Positions 10,303 through 19,029 of a stretch of DNA of 64,000 nucleotides are shown piece by piece. The translations under genes were made by a program, and so were the position numbers. The DNA comes from an uncultured Azohydromonas sp. (GTDB lineage Bacteria > Pseudomonadota > Gammaproteobacteria > Burkholderiales > Burkholderiaceae_C). The notes beneath the pieces were generated by a model. The model saw only the letters and a list, made by a program, of their open reading frames with translations. It was not told the DNA's origin and searched no databases. Position 1 is the stretch's first letter. Every line of letters begins with the position of its first letter. The stretch covers positions 1 through 64,000 of the forward strand of contig NZ_CALAOH010000048.1 in assembly GCF_937926365.1 (NCBI RefSeq). The letters are read 5' to 3'.

Positions 10303-11102
10303 CGCCGCTGCCCCTTGCGTTCGGCTGCGGCGCTGAGGAACTCGTGCAGGATCGGATCGCCATCGAGCCGGCCCGGGTGCGGCGCGGCGCCGGCCATGAA
10401 CTCCGGATGCCACTGCATGCCGAAAACGTAGCTTGGCCCCTGCCAGCGCACGGCCTCCACCACGCCATCAGGCACGCCGCGCGCTTCCACCACCAGGCCT
10501 TTGCCCAGGTCCTTGACCGCCTGGTGGTGGATGGAGTTGACCTCGCCGTGCGTGGCGCCGCCGTAGAGCTGCGACAGCCGCGAGCCGGGAATGATCTCGA
10601 TGTCGTGGAACTGCTGGTCGTAGCGCATGAGGTCACGGTGCCCGAGCGCCTCGGGCAGCTGGGTGGGAATGTCCTGGTAGAGCGTACCGCCCAGCGCCAC
10701 GTTGATGAGCTGGCAACCGCGGCAAATGCCGATCACGGGCTTGCCCGCGGCGACGAAGGCGCGGAAGAGCCCGATCTCGTAGCGGTCGCGGATGCGGTCG
10801 CCGCCCCAGTCCTCGTGCATCGGGTGCTCGCCGTAGCTTTGCGGCGACACGTCGTTGCCGCCCTGCAACACCAGGCCGTCGAGCTGCTCGGCGTAGTCGG
10901 CGATGTTGACCTCGCGCCGTTGCAGCAGGCCCTCGCGCTCGATGGCCGGGATCATCAGCGCCAGCACGTGCGGCTTGAGGATCCAGTGCGCGACCGACTG
11001 CTCCAGGTAGTGCAGCGTGCGCGTGAACACGCCCCCGGTGTCGGCGACCGGGGCCTGCGGGTAGTAAATCCGGGCGGAAATGCCAATGAGCAGGGGTGCC
11101 AT
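10299..11102 (-). CDS. Gamma-glutamyl-gamma-aminobutyrate hydrolase family protein (peptidase C26)
   Basis: A 267-residue class I glutamine-amidotransferase-like hydrolase. The nucleophile is in PVIGICRGCQLINVALGG (Cys after Ile), and the His/Glu pair is in GMQWHPEF near the C-terminus, so the triad is complete. Relatives include PuuD of putrescine breakdown, but no other puu gene lies here, so the substrate is open. It starts at ATG 11100-11102. Its last bases overlap the TTG start of the patatin gene. The 95 bases upstream are shared with the divergent uvrD. Confidence 0.88.
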   Translation of the reverse strand: MAPLLIGISARIYYPQAPVADTGGVFTRTLHYLEQSVAHWILKPHVLALMIPAIEREGLLQRREVNIADYAEQLDGLVLQGGNDVSPQSYGEHPMHEDWGGDRIRDRYEIGLFRAFVAAGKPVIGICRGCQLINVALGGTLYQDIPTQLPEALGHRDLMRYDQQFHDIEIIPGSRLSQLYGGATHGEVNSIHHQAVKDLGKGLVVEARGVPDGVVEAVRWQGPSYVFGMQWHPEFMAGAAPHPGRLDGDPILHEFLSAAAERKGQRR

Positions 11103-11186
11103 GCCCAATGCGGAGCGAATGCGGTGCCTGGAGTCAGTGCCTTGACGGTACTCCAGGTGCTCCCCCGTGACATGGGGGGCGGCTCC

Positions 11187-11192
11187 TAAAAT
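11187..11192 (+). promoter_or_regulatory. -10 element (TAAAAT) of uvrD, almost at the start codon
   Basis: TAAAAT ends 5 bases before the uvrD ATG at 11198. Transcription would begin at or within a base or two of the ATG, giving a leaderless or nearly leaderless mRNA. No good -35 is present at 17 bp. There is no ribosome site before this ATG, which agrees with leaderless initiation. Confidence 0.45.
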
Positions 11193-11197
11193 GCCCC

Positions 11198-13546
11198 ATG
11201 GGTTCCCCGTCAATCACCGCTGAAGAGGCCGCCGCCGGCGTGCCTCCCGTGCCGAGCGCGCTGCTGCGCCATCTCAATCCCGAACAGCTCGCCGCCGTGA
11301 CGCTGCCGTCGCAGCCGGCGCTGATCCTGGCCGGCGCCGGCTCGGGCAAGACCCGCGTGCTGACCACGCGCATCGCCTGGCTGCTGCAGACCGGCCAGGT
11401 CTCGCCCGGCGGGCTGCTGGCCGTGACCTTCACCAACAAGGCGGCCAAGGAAATGATGGCGCGCCTGTCGGCGCTGCTGCCGCTGAGCGTGCGCGGCATG
11501 TGGATCGGCACCTTCCACGGCCTGTGCAACCGGCTGCTGCGCGCGCACTGGAAGCAGGCCGGGCTGCCCTCGGGGTTCCAGATCCTGGACGCCTCCGACA
11601 CCGTCTCCGCCATCAAGCGCGTCATCAAGACGATGAAGCTTGACGAAGAACGCTTCGTGCCCAAGCAGGTGAGCTGGTTCATCGCCAGCTGCAAGGAGGA
11701 GGGCAAGCGACCGCGCGACGTCGAGGCGCTGGACCCGCACACGCGCCAGCTCGTGGCCATCTACGCCGCCTACGAGGACCAGTGCCAGCGCGAGGGCGTG
11801 GTGGACTTCGCCGAGCTGATGCTGCGCAGCTACGAGCTGCTGCGCGACCACGAGCCGCTGGCCGCGCACTACCGCCAGCGCTTCCGCCACTTGCTGGTGG
11901 ACGAGTTCCAGGACACCAACCGGCTGCAGTACGCGTGGCTGAAGATGCTCGCTCCCCCGGGCAGCGGGCAGAGCGTGTTCGCCGTGGGCGACGACGACCA
12001 GTCGATCTACGGCTTTCGCGGCGCGCGCGTGGGGAACATGGCGGATTTCGAGCGCGAGTACCGCGTGCAGAAGATCATCAAGCTGGAGCACAACTACCGC
12101 AGCTACGGCAACATCCTCGACGCCGCCAACGGCCTTATCGCGCGCAACAGCCGCCGCCTGGGCAAGAACCTGCGCACCGAGGCCGGCCCGGGCGAGCCCG
12201 TGCGCGTGCACGAGAGCGTGAGCGACCACGCCGAGGCGCAGTGGCTCGTGGAGGAGGCGCAGCTGCTGCACCGGGGCGGGCTGCCGCGCAGCGAGATCGC
12301 GGTGCTCTACCGCTCCAACGCGCAGAGCCGGGTGCTGGAGAGCGCGCTGTTCAACGCCGGCATCCCGTACCGCGTCTATGGCGGATTGCGCTTCTTCGAG
12401 CGCGCGGAGGTGAAGCACGCGCTGGCCTACCTGAGGCTGATCGAGAACCCGCACGACGACACCAGCTTCCTGCGCGTCGTGAACTTCCCGGCCCGGGGCA
12501 TCGGCGCGCGCAGCATCGAGCAGCTCACCGACGCCGCGCGTGCCAGCGGGCGCAGCCTGCACCAGAGCGTGGGCGCGGTCGCGGGCCGTGCCGGGGCGAA
12601 CCTGGCGGCCTTCAACAACCTCATCCTGCGCCTGCGCGAGGACACCAGGGGCCTGACGCTGCGCGAGATCATCGGCCGCATGCTGCAGGCCAGCGGGCTG
12701 CTGGACTTCTACCGCATCGACAAGGACGGCCAGGACCGCATCGAGAACCTGGAGGAACTGGTCAACGCCGCCGAGGCCTTCGTGACGCAGGAGGGTTTTG
12801 GCAAGGAGGCGGTGGCGCTGCCCGTGGACGAGTTGCGCCCCGAGGGCGCCGAAGCCATCGGCGCCGATCTGCTGCCCGATGCCGAGACGGGCGAGATCGT
12901 CAGCCCGCTGTCGGCCTTTCTCACGCACGCCTCGCTGGAGGCGGGCGACAACCAGGCGCAGGCGGGCTCGGACGCGATCCAGCTCATGACCGTGCACTCG
13001 GCCAAGGGCCTGGAGTTCGACGCCGTGTTCATCACCGGGCTAGAGGAGGGGCTGTTCCCGCATGAGAACTCGCTCTCCGACGCCGACGGGCTGGAGGAGG
13101 AGCGGCGGCTGATGTACGTGGCCATCACGCGCGCCAGGAAGCGCCTGTACCTGAGCTTCAGCCAGACGCGGCTGCTGCACGGGCAGACCCGCTACAACGT
13201 CAAGAGCCGCTTCTTCGACGAGTTGCCCGACGGGGCGCTGAAGTGGATCACGCCGCGCACGGGCCTGCAGGGCGGCATGGCCTTCACGCCGCGGCAGGCG
13301 TGGCAGCAGGCGGCCTCCTCACCCTTCCAGGCGCGGCGCGAGCCGGCGCCGCCGCCGCTGGTGCCCAAGGCGCCGCCCTCGCACGGGCTGACGGTGGGCA
13401 AGGCGGTGTTCCACACCCGCTTCGGCGAAGGCGTGGTGGTGACGCTGGAAGGCTCCGGCGAGGACGCCCGCGCCGAGGTGAACTTCGGCCGCCACGGGCG
13501 CAAGTGGCTGGCTTTGTCGGTGGCCAAGCTCACGCCGATCGACTGA
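11198..13546 (+). CDS. uvrD: DNA helicase II (UvrD/PcrA family)
   Basis: A 782-residue superfamily 1A helicase for nucleotide-excision and mismatch repair. Walker A is LAGAGSGKT near residue 47, motif Ia TFTNKAAKEM follows, motif II is LLVDEFQDTN, and motif III is DDDQSIYGFRGA. Motifs V/VI include TVHSAKGLEFD and YVAITRARKRL. The C-terminal ~60 residues form the Tudor-like UvrD tail (GKAVFHTRFGEGVVV). Length and order are canonical. The ATG at 11198 has no Shine-Dalgarno and sits just past a -10 hexamer. It is divergent from the C26 hydrolase. Confidence 0.95.
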   Translation: MGSPSITAEEAAAGVPPVPSALLRHLNPEQLAAVTLPSQPALILAGAGSGKTRVLTTRIAWLLQTGQVSPGGLLAVTFTNKAAKEMMARLSALLPLSVRGMWIGTFHGLCNRLLRAHWKQAGLPSGFQILDASDTVSAIKRVIKTMKLDEERFVPKQVSWFIASCKEEGKRPRDVEALDPHTRQLVAIYAAYEDQCQREGVVDFAELMLRSYELLRDHEPLAAHYRQRFRHLLVDEFQDTNRLQYAWLKMLAPPGSGQSVFAVGDDDQSIYGFRGARVGNMADFEREYRVQKIIKLEHNYRSYGNILDAANGLIARNSRRLGKNLRTEAGPGEPVRVHESVSDHAEAQWLVEEAQLLHRGGLPRSEIAVLYRSNAQSRVLESALFNAGIPYRVYGGLRFFERAEVKHALAYLRLIENPHDDTSFLRVVNFPARGIGARSIEQLTDAARASGRSLHQSVGAVAGRAGANLAAFNNLILRLREDTRGLTLREIIGRMLQASGLLDFYRIDKDGQDRIENLEELVNAAEAFVTQEGFGKEAVALPVDELRPEGAEAIGADLLPDAETGEIVSPLSAFLTHASLEAGDNQAQAGSDAIQLMTVHSAKGLEFDAVFITGLEEGLFPHENSLSDADGLEEERRLMYVAITRARKRLYLSFSQTRLLHGQTRYNVKSRFFDELPDGALKWITPRTGLQGGMAFTPRQAWQQAASSPFQARREPAPPPLVPKAPPSHGLTVGKAVFHTRFGEGVVVTLEGSGEDARAEVNFGRHGRKWLALSVAKLTPID

Positions 13547-13572
13547 CCGGCCGGCCGGCGCGGGTCCTGGCG

Positions 13573-13782
13573 TCAGCGCTTCTCTTCCTCGTCGTCCCCG
13601 GCCACCGCATCCACCGACTTCTCGATCACCTTGCCGGTCACGGAGACGCCGGTGCTCACCACCGCGCCGGTGACGGAGATGGCCGCGCCGGCGACGGCGC
13701 CGGCCACCGAGACCACGGCACAGCCGGACAGCAGCAGGGGGACGGCCAGCAAGGCGAGGAGCGGAAAACGGAGTTTTTTCAT
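13573..13782 (-). CDS. Small lipoprotein (NF038104-type)
   Basis: A 69-residue protein with a signal peptide ending in the lipobox LLLSGCAVV, so it should be lipidated at Cys21. The mature part is a Gly/Ala/Val-rich amphipathic stretch (VAGAVAGAAISVTGAVVSTG) closed by an acidic-basic tail DDEEEKR. Short lipoproteins of this pattern are widespread next to housekeeping genes in Burkholderiales; no function is known to me. It converges on uvrD with 26 bases between the stops. Confidence 0.75.
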   Translation of the reverse strand: MKKLRFPLLALLAVPLLLSGCAVVSVAGAVAGAAISVTGAVVSTGVSVTGKVIEKSVDAVAGDDEEEKR

Positions 13783-13911
13783 GGGGCGCGATTGTCAGCC
13801 CCTGTCCCGAGGCACCCGGCGTGCGGGCGTCATGGATGCGTCACGGGTGTGACATGCGCCCGTCATCGGGCGCCGTCAGCGTGTGGGCCTGGCTGCGCGG
13901 CGCGCGACGGC

Positions 13912-14784
13912 TCAGGCCGCGCCGTTCGTGGGCGCCTGGTCCTTGGGTGCGCCGCCGTCGCCGGCGGGCTCCGCGCTCCAGCCAAAGCTGTCGCTGAAGG
14001 TGGCGTAGAGCGAGGCGTAGAAGGCGCAGCTGAACATCAGCCCGCCGGGCAGCGCCGCCACGCTGGTGAGCTCGCGCGCGCCCAGCAGCGCGAACACGGT
14101 GCTCGCCAACAGCGCGAAGCCCACCGCCAGCGCCACCCAGGTCAACCCGTAGACCAGCAGCGCGCCGCGGTTGCGCCAGCAGGCGACCCAGCTGGAGAAC
14201 AGCGACTGCGCCGCGCTCTGCTGCGCCCACCACACCAGTGCCGGCGCGTGCCAGAAGGGCAGTGCCAGCAGCGTGGTCAAGCCCAGGCGCAGCACCAGCC
14301 CGAACTGCAGCCGCGCATCGCGCATCAGCGCCGCGGGCTCGCCGCCCTCGGTCACCATCTCGATGTGCAGTTGCTCGAAGCGGCCGCCGTCCACCCAGTC
14401 GCTCAGCCCGGCGATCAGCGCCGTGGCCACGCCGTAGACGAAGCACAGCTTGAGCAGCTCGCGCTGGCGCGCCTTGGGCCGCGCGCGCAGCAGCTCCGCG
14501 TACAGCCCCGGGTGCACTGCCTTGCCGCCCAGCAGCACGCCGCGCGTGGCCACCATGAAGGCCAGTGACAGCAGCGGCAACGCCATCATCACCAGCACCT
14601 GTCCCACCCAGGGCAGCGACATCACGAACAGCGCCACGAACAGGAAGGACAGGAACAGCAGCGTGTAGCCCATGGGGCGGCGCAGGAACAGCTGGAAGCC
14701 CCGCTGCACCCAGGCCGCGCCCTGACGTGGCGGCAGGCTCTGCAGCTGCAGCGGGGGCGTGGTGGCCAGCGGGGGGATGGTCAT
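13912..14784 (-). CDS. BPSS1780-type integral membrane protein
   Basis: A 290-residue polytopic membrane protein with an N-terminal cytosolic segment (QGAAWVQRGFQLFLRRP) and about six hydrophobic helices. The Trp/Arg-rich lead before the first helix is characteristic of this Burkholderia-described family, whose function is not known. The ATG at 14782-14784 overlaps the thrB stop as ATGA, so it is translated in tandem with homoserine kinase. A longer in-frame extension runs antisense-like through thrB and is rejected. Confidence 0.8.
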   Translation of the reverse strand: MTIPPLATTPPLQLQSLPPRQGAAWVQRGFQLFLRRPMGYTLLFLSFLFVALFVMSLPWVGQVLVMMALPLLSLAFMVATRGVLLGGKAVHPGLYAELLRARPKARQRELLKLCFVYGVATALIAGLSDWVDGGRFEQLHIEMVTEGGEPAALMRDARLQFGLVLRLGLTTLLALPFWHAPALVWWAQQSAAQSLFSSWVACWRNRGALLVYGLTWVALAVGFALLASTVFALLGARELTSVAALPGGLMFSCAFYASLYATFSDSFGWSAEPAGDGGAPKDQAPTNGAA

Positions 14785-15761
14785 GCCTCGCGTTCTCCCT
14801 GGGGGTGCCACGGCACGGCGATGCGTGCACGCAGCACGCGCTCGAAGTGCGTGGGGTCGTGCGGCTTGAGCATGCTGGCGTCGCGCGGCAAGTGCAGGTC
14901 CCACAGCCGCGAAACCCAGAAGCGCAGCGCGCTCGCGCGCAGCAGCGCGGGCAGCAGCCGGCGCTCGTTGCCGGTGAGCGGGCGCACGCGCTCGTAGGCG
15001 GCGACGAACACCGCCGCGCGCTCGTCCACGCCACGGCCGCTGTCGAGGTCGATGCACCAGTCGTTGAGGCACACCGCGATGTCGAACAAGAACGTGTCGA
15101 CCCCGGCGAAGTAGAAATCGAAGAAGCCGCTGAGCCGCTCGCGGCCGGGCAGCCCCTCGAACATCACGTTGTCCCGGAACAGGTCCGCGTGCACCGGGCC
15201 GCGCGGCAGGTCCTTGAAGGCCGCGGACTCGGCCAGCGTGGTCTGGAAGGCCAGTTCTTCCTCGATCAGCGTGCGCTGCTCGGCCGTGAGGAAGGGCAGC
15301 ACCACCGGCACCGTCTCGCGCCACCAGGGCAGGCCGCGCAGGTTGGGCTGCGCGAGCGGGAAGTCCTTCCCGGCCAGGTGCATGCGCGCCAGCATCTCGC
15401 CGACCTGCTCGCAGTGGTGCAGGTCCGGGGCGAGTTGGTGGCCGCCGGGGAGCTTGTTGACCAGCGCGGCGGGCTTGCCCTTGAGTTGATGAAGGATCTG
15501 GTCGTTGTCGTCCGAGCGCGGCTCGGGCACCGGGATGCCGCGCTGCGCCAGGTGGCGCATCAGGTGCAGGTAGAAGGGCAGCTGCTCGAAGGTGAGGCGC
15601 TCGAACAGCGTGAGCACCCATTCGCCCTGCGTGGTGGAGACGAAGTAGTTGGTGTTCTCGATGCCCGCGCCGATGCCGCGCAGGGCCGTGACCTGGCCCA
15701 CGTCGAGGGTGGCGACGAAGGCCGCGGCCTCGTCGAAGGTCACTTCAGTGAAGACGGCCAT
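14781..15761 (-). CDS. thrB: Homoserine kinase (ThrB, aminoglycoside-phosphotransferase fold)
   Basis: A 326-residue kinase that phosphorylates homoserine in threonine biosynthesis. It belongs to the APH/choline-kinase fold used by beta- and some gammaproteobacteria, not to the GHMP family of E. coli ThrB. The ATP lobe begins with GIENTNYFV. The catalytic loop is GPVHADLFRDNVMF (HxDxxxxN, residue ~200), and the metal-binding segment is FDFYFAG. It sits 3 bases after the DUF2782 gene and overlaps the next membrane gene by four bases, so all three form one minus-strand operon divergent from polA. Confidence 0.94.
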   Translation of the reverse strand: MAVFTEVTFDEAAAFVATLDVGQVTALRGIGAGIENTNYFVSTTQGEWVLTLFERLTFEQLPFYLHLMRHLAQRGIPVPEPRSDDNDQILHQLKGKPAALVNKLPGGHQLAPDLHHCEQVGEMLARMHLAGKDFPLAQPNLRGLPWWRETVPVVLPFLTAEQRTLIEEELAFQTTLAESAAFKDLPRGPVHADLFRDNVMFEGLPGRERLSGFFDFYFAGVDTFLFDIAVCLNDWCIDLDSGRGVDERAAVFVAAYERVRPLTGNERRLLPALLRASALRFWVSRLWDLHLPRDASMLKPHDPTHFERVLRARIAVPWHPQGEREA

Positions 15762-15764
15762 CGC

Positions 15765-16073
15765 TCAGAAATTGAAGACGTTCCACACGCGCTGCCCGAC
15801 GGCACCGCGGCTGCTGCTCGGTCCGGCGCTGGTGTCGCGCCCGCCGCCCTCCGGGATCACCTCGTAGGCCGCGCCCTTGCGCGGCTGCACGTGGATGCGC
15901 TGCGTCTGTCCGCGCACGCGCAGCTCCTCGATGCGCGCGCCCTCGTCCTCGGTCACCAGGTGCTGGACATTCGGTTCGGGAGGGAGCTGGCGCGGGGCGT
16001 CGGTCTGTGCGGCCAGCGGCAGCGCTGCGCTCAGCACGGCCAGCGCCGCCGCGGGGCGGAGGAGGGCATTCAT
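15765..16073 (-). CDS. DUF2782 exported protein
   Basis: A 102-residue protein with a Sec-type signal peptide (LAVLSAALPLAAQ). The mature part carries the DUF2782 core: EEDGARIEELRVRGQ-like segment, then RIHVQPRKGAAYEVIPE and a C-terminal WNVFNF. The family is usually encoded beside thrB and polA in betaproteobacteria, as here, and has no known function. It is the first gene of the thrB operon, with 76 bases separating it from the divergent polA. Confidence 0.88.
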   Translation of the reverse strand: MNALLRPAAALAVLSAALPLAAQTDAPRQLPPEPNVQHLVTEDEGARIEELRVRGQTQRIHVQPRKGAAYEVIPEGGGRDTSAGPSSSRGAVGQRVWNVFNF

Positions 16074-16149
16074 GGCGCCATTGTAGGAGCCGGCCCACAG
16101 CCGCTTCGGTCAGCGCGAGGGCGTGCAGCCCTGATTGACAATCCAGCAG

Positions 16150-18900
16150 ATGAGCGAGAACAAGACCCTCCTGCTGGTGGATGGCTCCAGCTATCTCTAC
16201 CGCGCCTACCACGCACTGCCCGACCTGCGCGGCCCCGGCGGCGTGCCCACCGGCGCGCTGCACGGCATGGTGGCGATGATGCAGCGCCTGCGCGAGCAGA
16301 TTCCCGCGGCGCACGCGGCCTGCGTCTTCGACGCCTCCGGGCCCACCTTCCGCGATGACTGGTACCCGGACTACAAGGCGCAGCGCGCGCCCATGCCCGA
16401 GGCGCTGGCCGAGCAGATCGAGCCCATCCACGAGGTGGTGAGGCTGCTGGGCTGGCCGGTGCTGCAGGTCGAGGGCGTGGAGGCCGACGACGTGATCGGC
16501 ACCCTGGCGCGCGTGGCCGCCGCCGCCGGCCACGAGGTGGTCGTCTCCACCGGCGACAAGGATTTGGCTCAGCTGGTCACGCCGCAGGTCACGCTCATCA
16601 ACACCATGAGCAACGAGCGGCTGGACGAGGCCGGCGTGCTGGCGAAGTTCGGCGTGCCGCCCAACCTCATCGTGGACTACCTCACCCTCGTGGGCGACAC
16701 GGTGGACAACATCCCCGGCGTGGAGAAGGTGGGCCCGAAGACGGCCGTCAAGTGGCTCACGGAGCACGGCTCGCTCGATGGCGTGATCGCGGCGGCGCCG
16801 AAGATCAAGGGCGTGGCTGGCGAGAACCTGCGCAAGGCGCTGGACTGGCTGCCCACGGGCCGCCGCCTGGTCACCGTGCACTGCGACTGCGACCTCGCCA
16901 AGCACGTGCCGGGCTGGCCGTCGCTGGACGCGCTGGTGCAGCGCCCGGTGCAGCGCGATGACCTGCTGGCCTTCTACAACCGCTACGGCTTCAAGACGCT
17001 CAAGCGCGAGTTGGAGGAGCAGATCGCGATGGAGGGCCGCGCCGACGCCGAGGGCGACCTGGTCACGCTCATGGAGACGGCCAGCACGCCCGTGGAGAAG
17101 CGCTACGAGACGGTGCTGACCATGGAGGCGCTGGAGCGCTGGATCGCCAGGATCGACGCCGCGCCGCTGACCGCGCTGGACACCGAGACCGATTCGCTGG
17201 ACGCGCTGCGGGCCAACATCGTGGGCCTGTCGCTGTCGGTGGAGCCGGGCGAGGCCTGCTACGTGCCGCTGCGCCACGACTACGCCGGCGCGCCGGATCA
17301 ACTGCCGCTGGACGTGGTGCTGGAGAAGCTGCGTCCGTGGCTGGAGAACCCGAAGAAGCCCAAGCTGGGCCAGCACGCCAAGTACGACCTGCACGTGTTC
17401 GAGAACGTCGGCATCCGCGTGCGCGGCTACGTGCACGACACGCTGCTGGAGAGCTACGTGCTGGAGGCCCATAAACCGCATTCGCTGGAGAGCCTGGCCG
17501 ACCGCCACCTCAACCGCCGTGGTCTGAGCTACGAGGATTTGTGTGGCAAGGGTGCGAACAAGATCCCGTTCGCACAGGTGGACGTGGAGCGCGCGTCGGA
17601 ATACGCCTGCGAGGACGCCGAGATGTGCCTGCAGGTGCATCGCGCGCTGTGGCCGCGCGTCGAGGCGGAGCCCGGGCTGCTGTACATCTACCGCGACATC
17701 GAGCTGCCGGTGTCGGCGCTGCTGGCGCGCATGGAGCGCACGGGGGTGCTGATCGACGCGCAGGTGCTGGCGCAACAGAGCCACGCCATCGGCCAGCGGC
17801 TGCTGGCGCTGGAGCAGGAGGTGCACGCGCTGGCCGGACAGCCCTTCAACCTGGGCAGCCCCAAGCAGCTCGGCGAGATCCTGTTCAACAAGCTGGGCCT
17901 GCAGCCGGTGAAGAAGACCGCCAGCGGCGCGCCCTCCACCGACGAGGAGGTGCTGGAGAAGCTGGCGCTGGACCATCCGCTGCCGGCGCGCCTGCTGGAG
18001 CACCGCGGGCTGGCCAAGCTCAAGAGCACCTATACGGACAAGCTGCCACAGATGGTCAACCCGGCCACCGGCCGCGTGCACACCACCTACGCGCAGGCGG
18101 TGGCGGTGACGGGGCGGCTTTCCAGCAACGAGCCCAACCTGCAGAACATCCCCATCCGCACGCCCGAAGGCCGGCGCGTGCGCGAGGCCTTCATCGCGCC
18201 CGAAGGTTGCGTGATCGCCAGCGCCGACTACTCGCAGATCGAGCTGCGCATCATGGCCCACATCAGCGGCGACGAAGGTTTACTCAGCGCCTTCACCGAG
18301 GGTGCCGATGTGCACCGTGCCACCGCCGCGGAGGTGTTCGGCGTGCCGGCGGCGGAGGTCAACGCCGAGCAGCGCCGCTATGCCAAGACCATCAACTTCG
18401 GGCTCATCTACGGCATGAGCGAATACGGGCTGGCGCGGCGGCTGGGCATCGAAACCAAGGCGGCGCGCATCTACATCGAGCGCTACTTCGCGCGCTATCC
18501 GGGCGTGAAGCGCTACATGGACGAGACCCGCGCCCAGGCCGCCGAGCAGGGCTACGTGGAGACGGTGTTCGGGCGGCGCCTCTACCTGCCCGAGATCCGT
18601 GGCGGCAGCGGCCCGCGTCGCGCCGAGGCCGAGCGCCAGGCCGTCAACGCGCCGATGCAGGGCACGGCGGCGGACCTGATCAAGCTCGCCATGCTGGCGG
18701 TGCAGCGCGCGCTGGACGAGCAAGGCAAGCTCACGCGCATCGTGCTGCAGGTGCATGACGAACTGGTGTTCGAGGTGCCCGAGGCCGAGCTGGCGTGGGT
18801 GAAGGCCGAGGTGCCGAAACTCATGGCCGGCGTGGCGCAACTGAAGGTGCCGCTGCTGGCCGAGGTGGGTGTGGGACGCAACTGGGACGAGGCGCATTGA
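16150..18900 (+). CDS. polA: DNA polymerase I
   Basis: A 916-residue repair and Okazaki-fragment polymerase. The 5'-3' exonuclease fills residues ~1-290 (LLVDGSSYLYRAYHALP). The 3'-5' proofreading domain follows with intact DTETDSL (Exo I), AKYDLHVF (Exo II) and YACEDAEM (Exo III). The polymerase domain has ADYSQIELRIMAHIS (motif A), RRYAKTINFGLIYG (motif B) and LQVHDELVFEV (motif C). All three activities look functional. I choose ATG 16150 over the TTG at 16135. A GACAAT hexamer ends 7 bases ahead of it, so the transcript is probably nearly leaderless. Confidence 0.97.
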   Translation: MSENKTLLLVDGSSYLYRAYHALPDLRGPGGVPTGALHGMVAMMQRLREQIPAAHAACVFDASGPTFRDDWYPDYKAQRAPMPEALAEQIEPIHEVVRLLGWPVLQVEGVEADDVIGTLARVAAAAGHEVVVSTGDKDLAQLVTPQVTLINTMSNERLDEAGVLAKFGVPPNLIVDYLTLVGDTVDNIPGVEKVGPKTAVKWLTEHGSLDGVIAAAPKIKGVAGENLRKALDWLPTGRRLVTVHCDCDLAKHVPGWPSLDALVQRPVQRDDLLAFYNRYGFKTLKRELEEQIAMEGRADAEGDLVTLMETASTPVEKRYETVLTMEALERWIARIDAAPLTALDTETDSLDALRANIVGLSLSVEPGEACYVPLRHDYAGAPDQLPLDVVLEKLRPWLENPKKPKLGQHAKYDLHVFENVGIRVRGYVHDTLLESYVLEAHKPHSLESLADRHLNRRGLSYEDLCGKGANKIPFAQVDVERASEYACEDAEMCLQVHRALWPRVEAEPGLLYIYRDIELPVSALLARMERTGVLIDAQVLAQQSHAIGQRLLALEQEVHALAGQPFNLGSPKQLGEILFNKLGLQPVKKTASGAPSTDEEVLEKLALDHPLPARLLEHRGLAKLKSTYTDKLPQMVNPATGRVHTTYAQAVAVTGRLSSNEPNLQNIPIRTPEGRRVREAFIAPEGCVIASADYSQIELRIMAHISGDEGLLSAFTEGADVHRATAAEVFGVPAAEVNAEQRRYAKTINFGLIYGMSEYGLARRLGIETKAARIYIERYFARYPGVKRYMDETRAQAAEQGYVETVFGRRLYLPEIRGGSGPRRAEAERQAVNAPMQGTAADLIKLAMLAVQRALDEQGKLTRIVLQVHDELVFEVPEAELAWVKAEVPKLMAGVAQLKVPLLAEVGVGRNWDEAH

Positions 18901-18937
18901 CACGGCACTGACGCCGGGCTGACGCGCCGCGGGGCGT

Positions 18938-18946
18938 TGCTAAGAT
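18938..18946 (+). promoter_or_regulatory. Extended -10 promoter of the ZIP transporter gene
   Basis: TGCTAAGAT is an extended -10 (TG-n-TAAGAT). No convincing -35 is present, as is common for extended -10 promoters. The predicted start near 18953 gives a leader of about 77 bases that contains two hairpins. Confidence 0.4.
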
Positions 18947-18962
18947 GCGCGCCCCCGACCCG

Positions 18963-19026
18963 CCGTGCCCGCCGTGGCACGGTCCGTCCCTACTGCAGAC
19001 CGCGCCCTGGCGCGGTCGCTCCTTTT
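18963..19026 (+). promoter_or_regulatory. Structured 5' leader with terminator-like hairpin before the ZIP gene
   Basis: Hairpin 1 pairs CCGTGCC (18963-18969) with GGCACGG (18976-18982). Hairpin 2 pairs GACCGCGC (18998-19005) with GCGCGGTC (19010-19017) and is followed by GCTCCTTTT, three bases before the ATG at 19030. Hairpin 2 with its U-run looks like an intrinsic terminator placed directly ahead of the gene. This could end polA transcription, or attenuate the metal transporter in response to metal. I do not recognise a known riboswitch class. Confidence 0.45.
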
Positions 19027-19029
19027 CCC

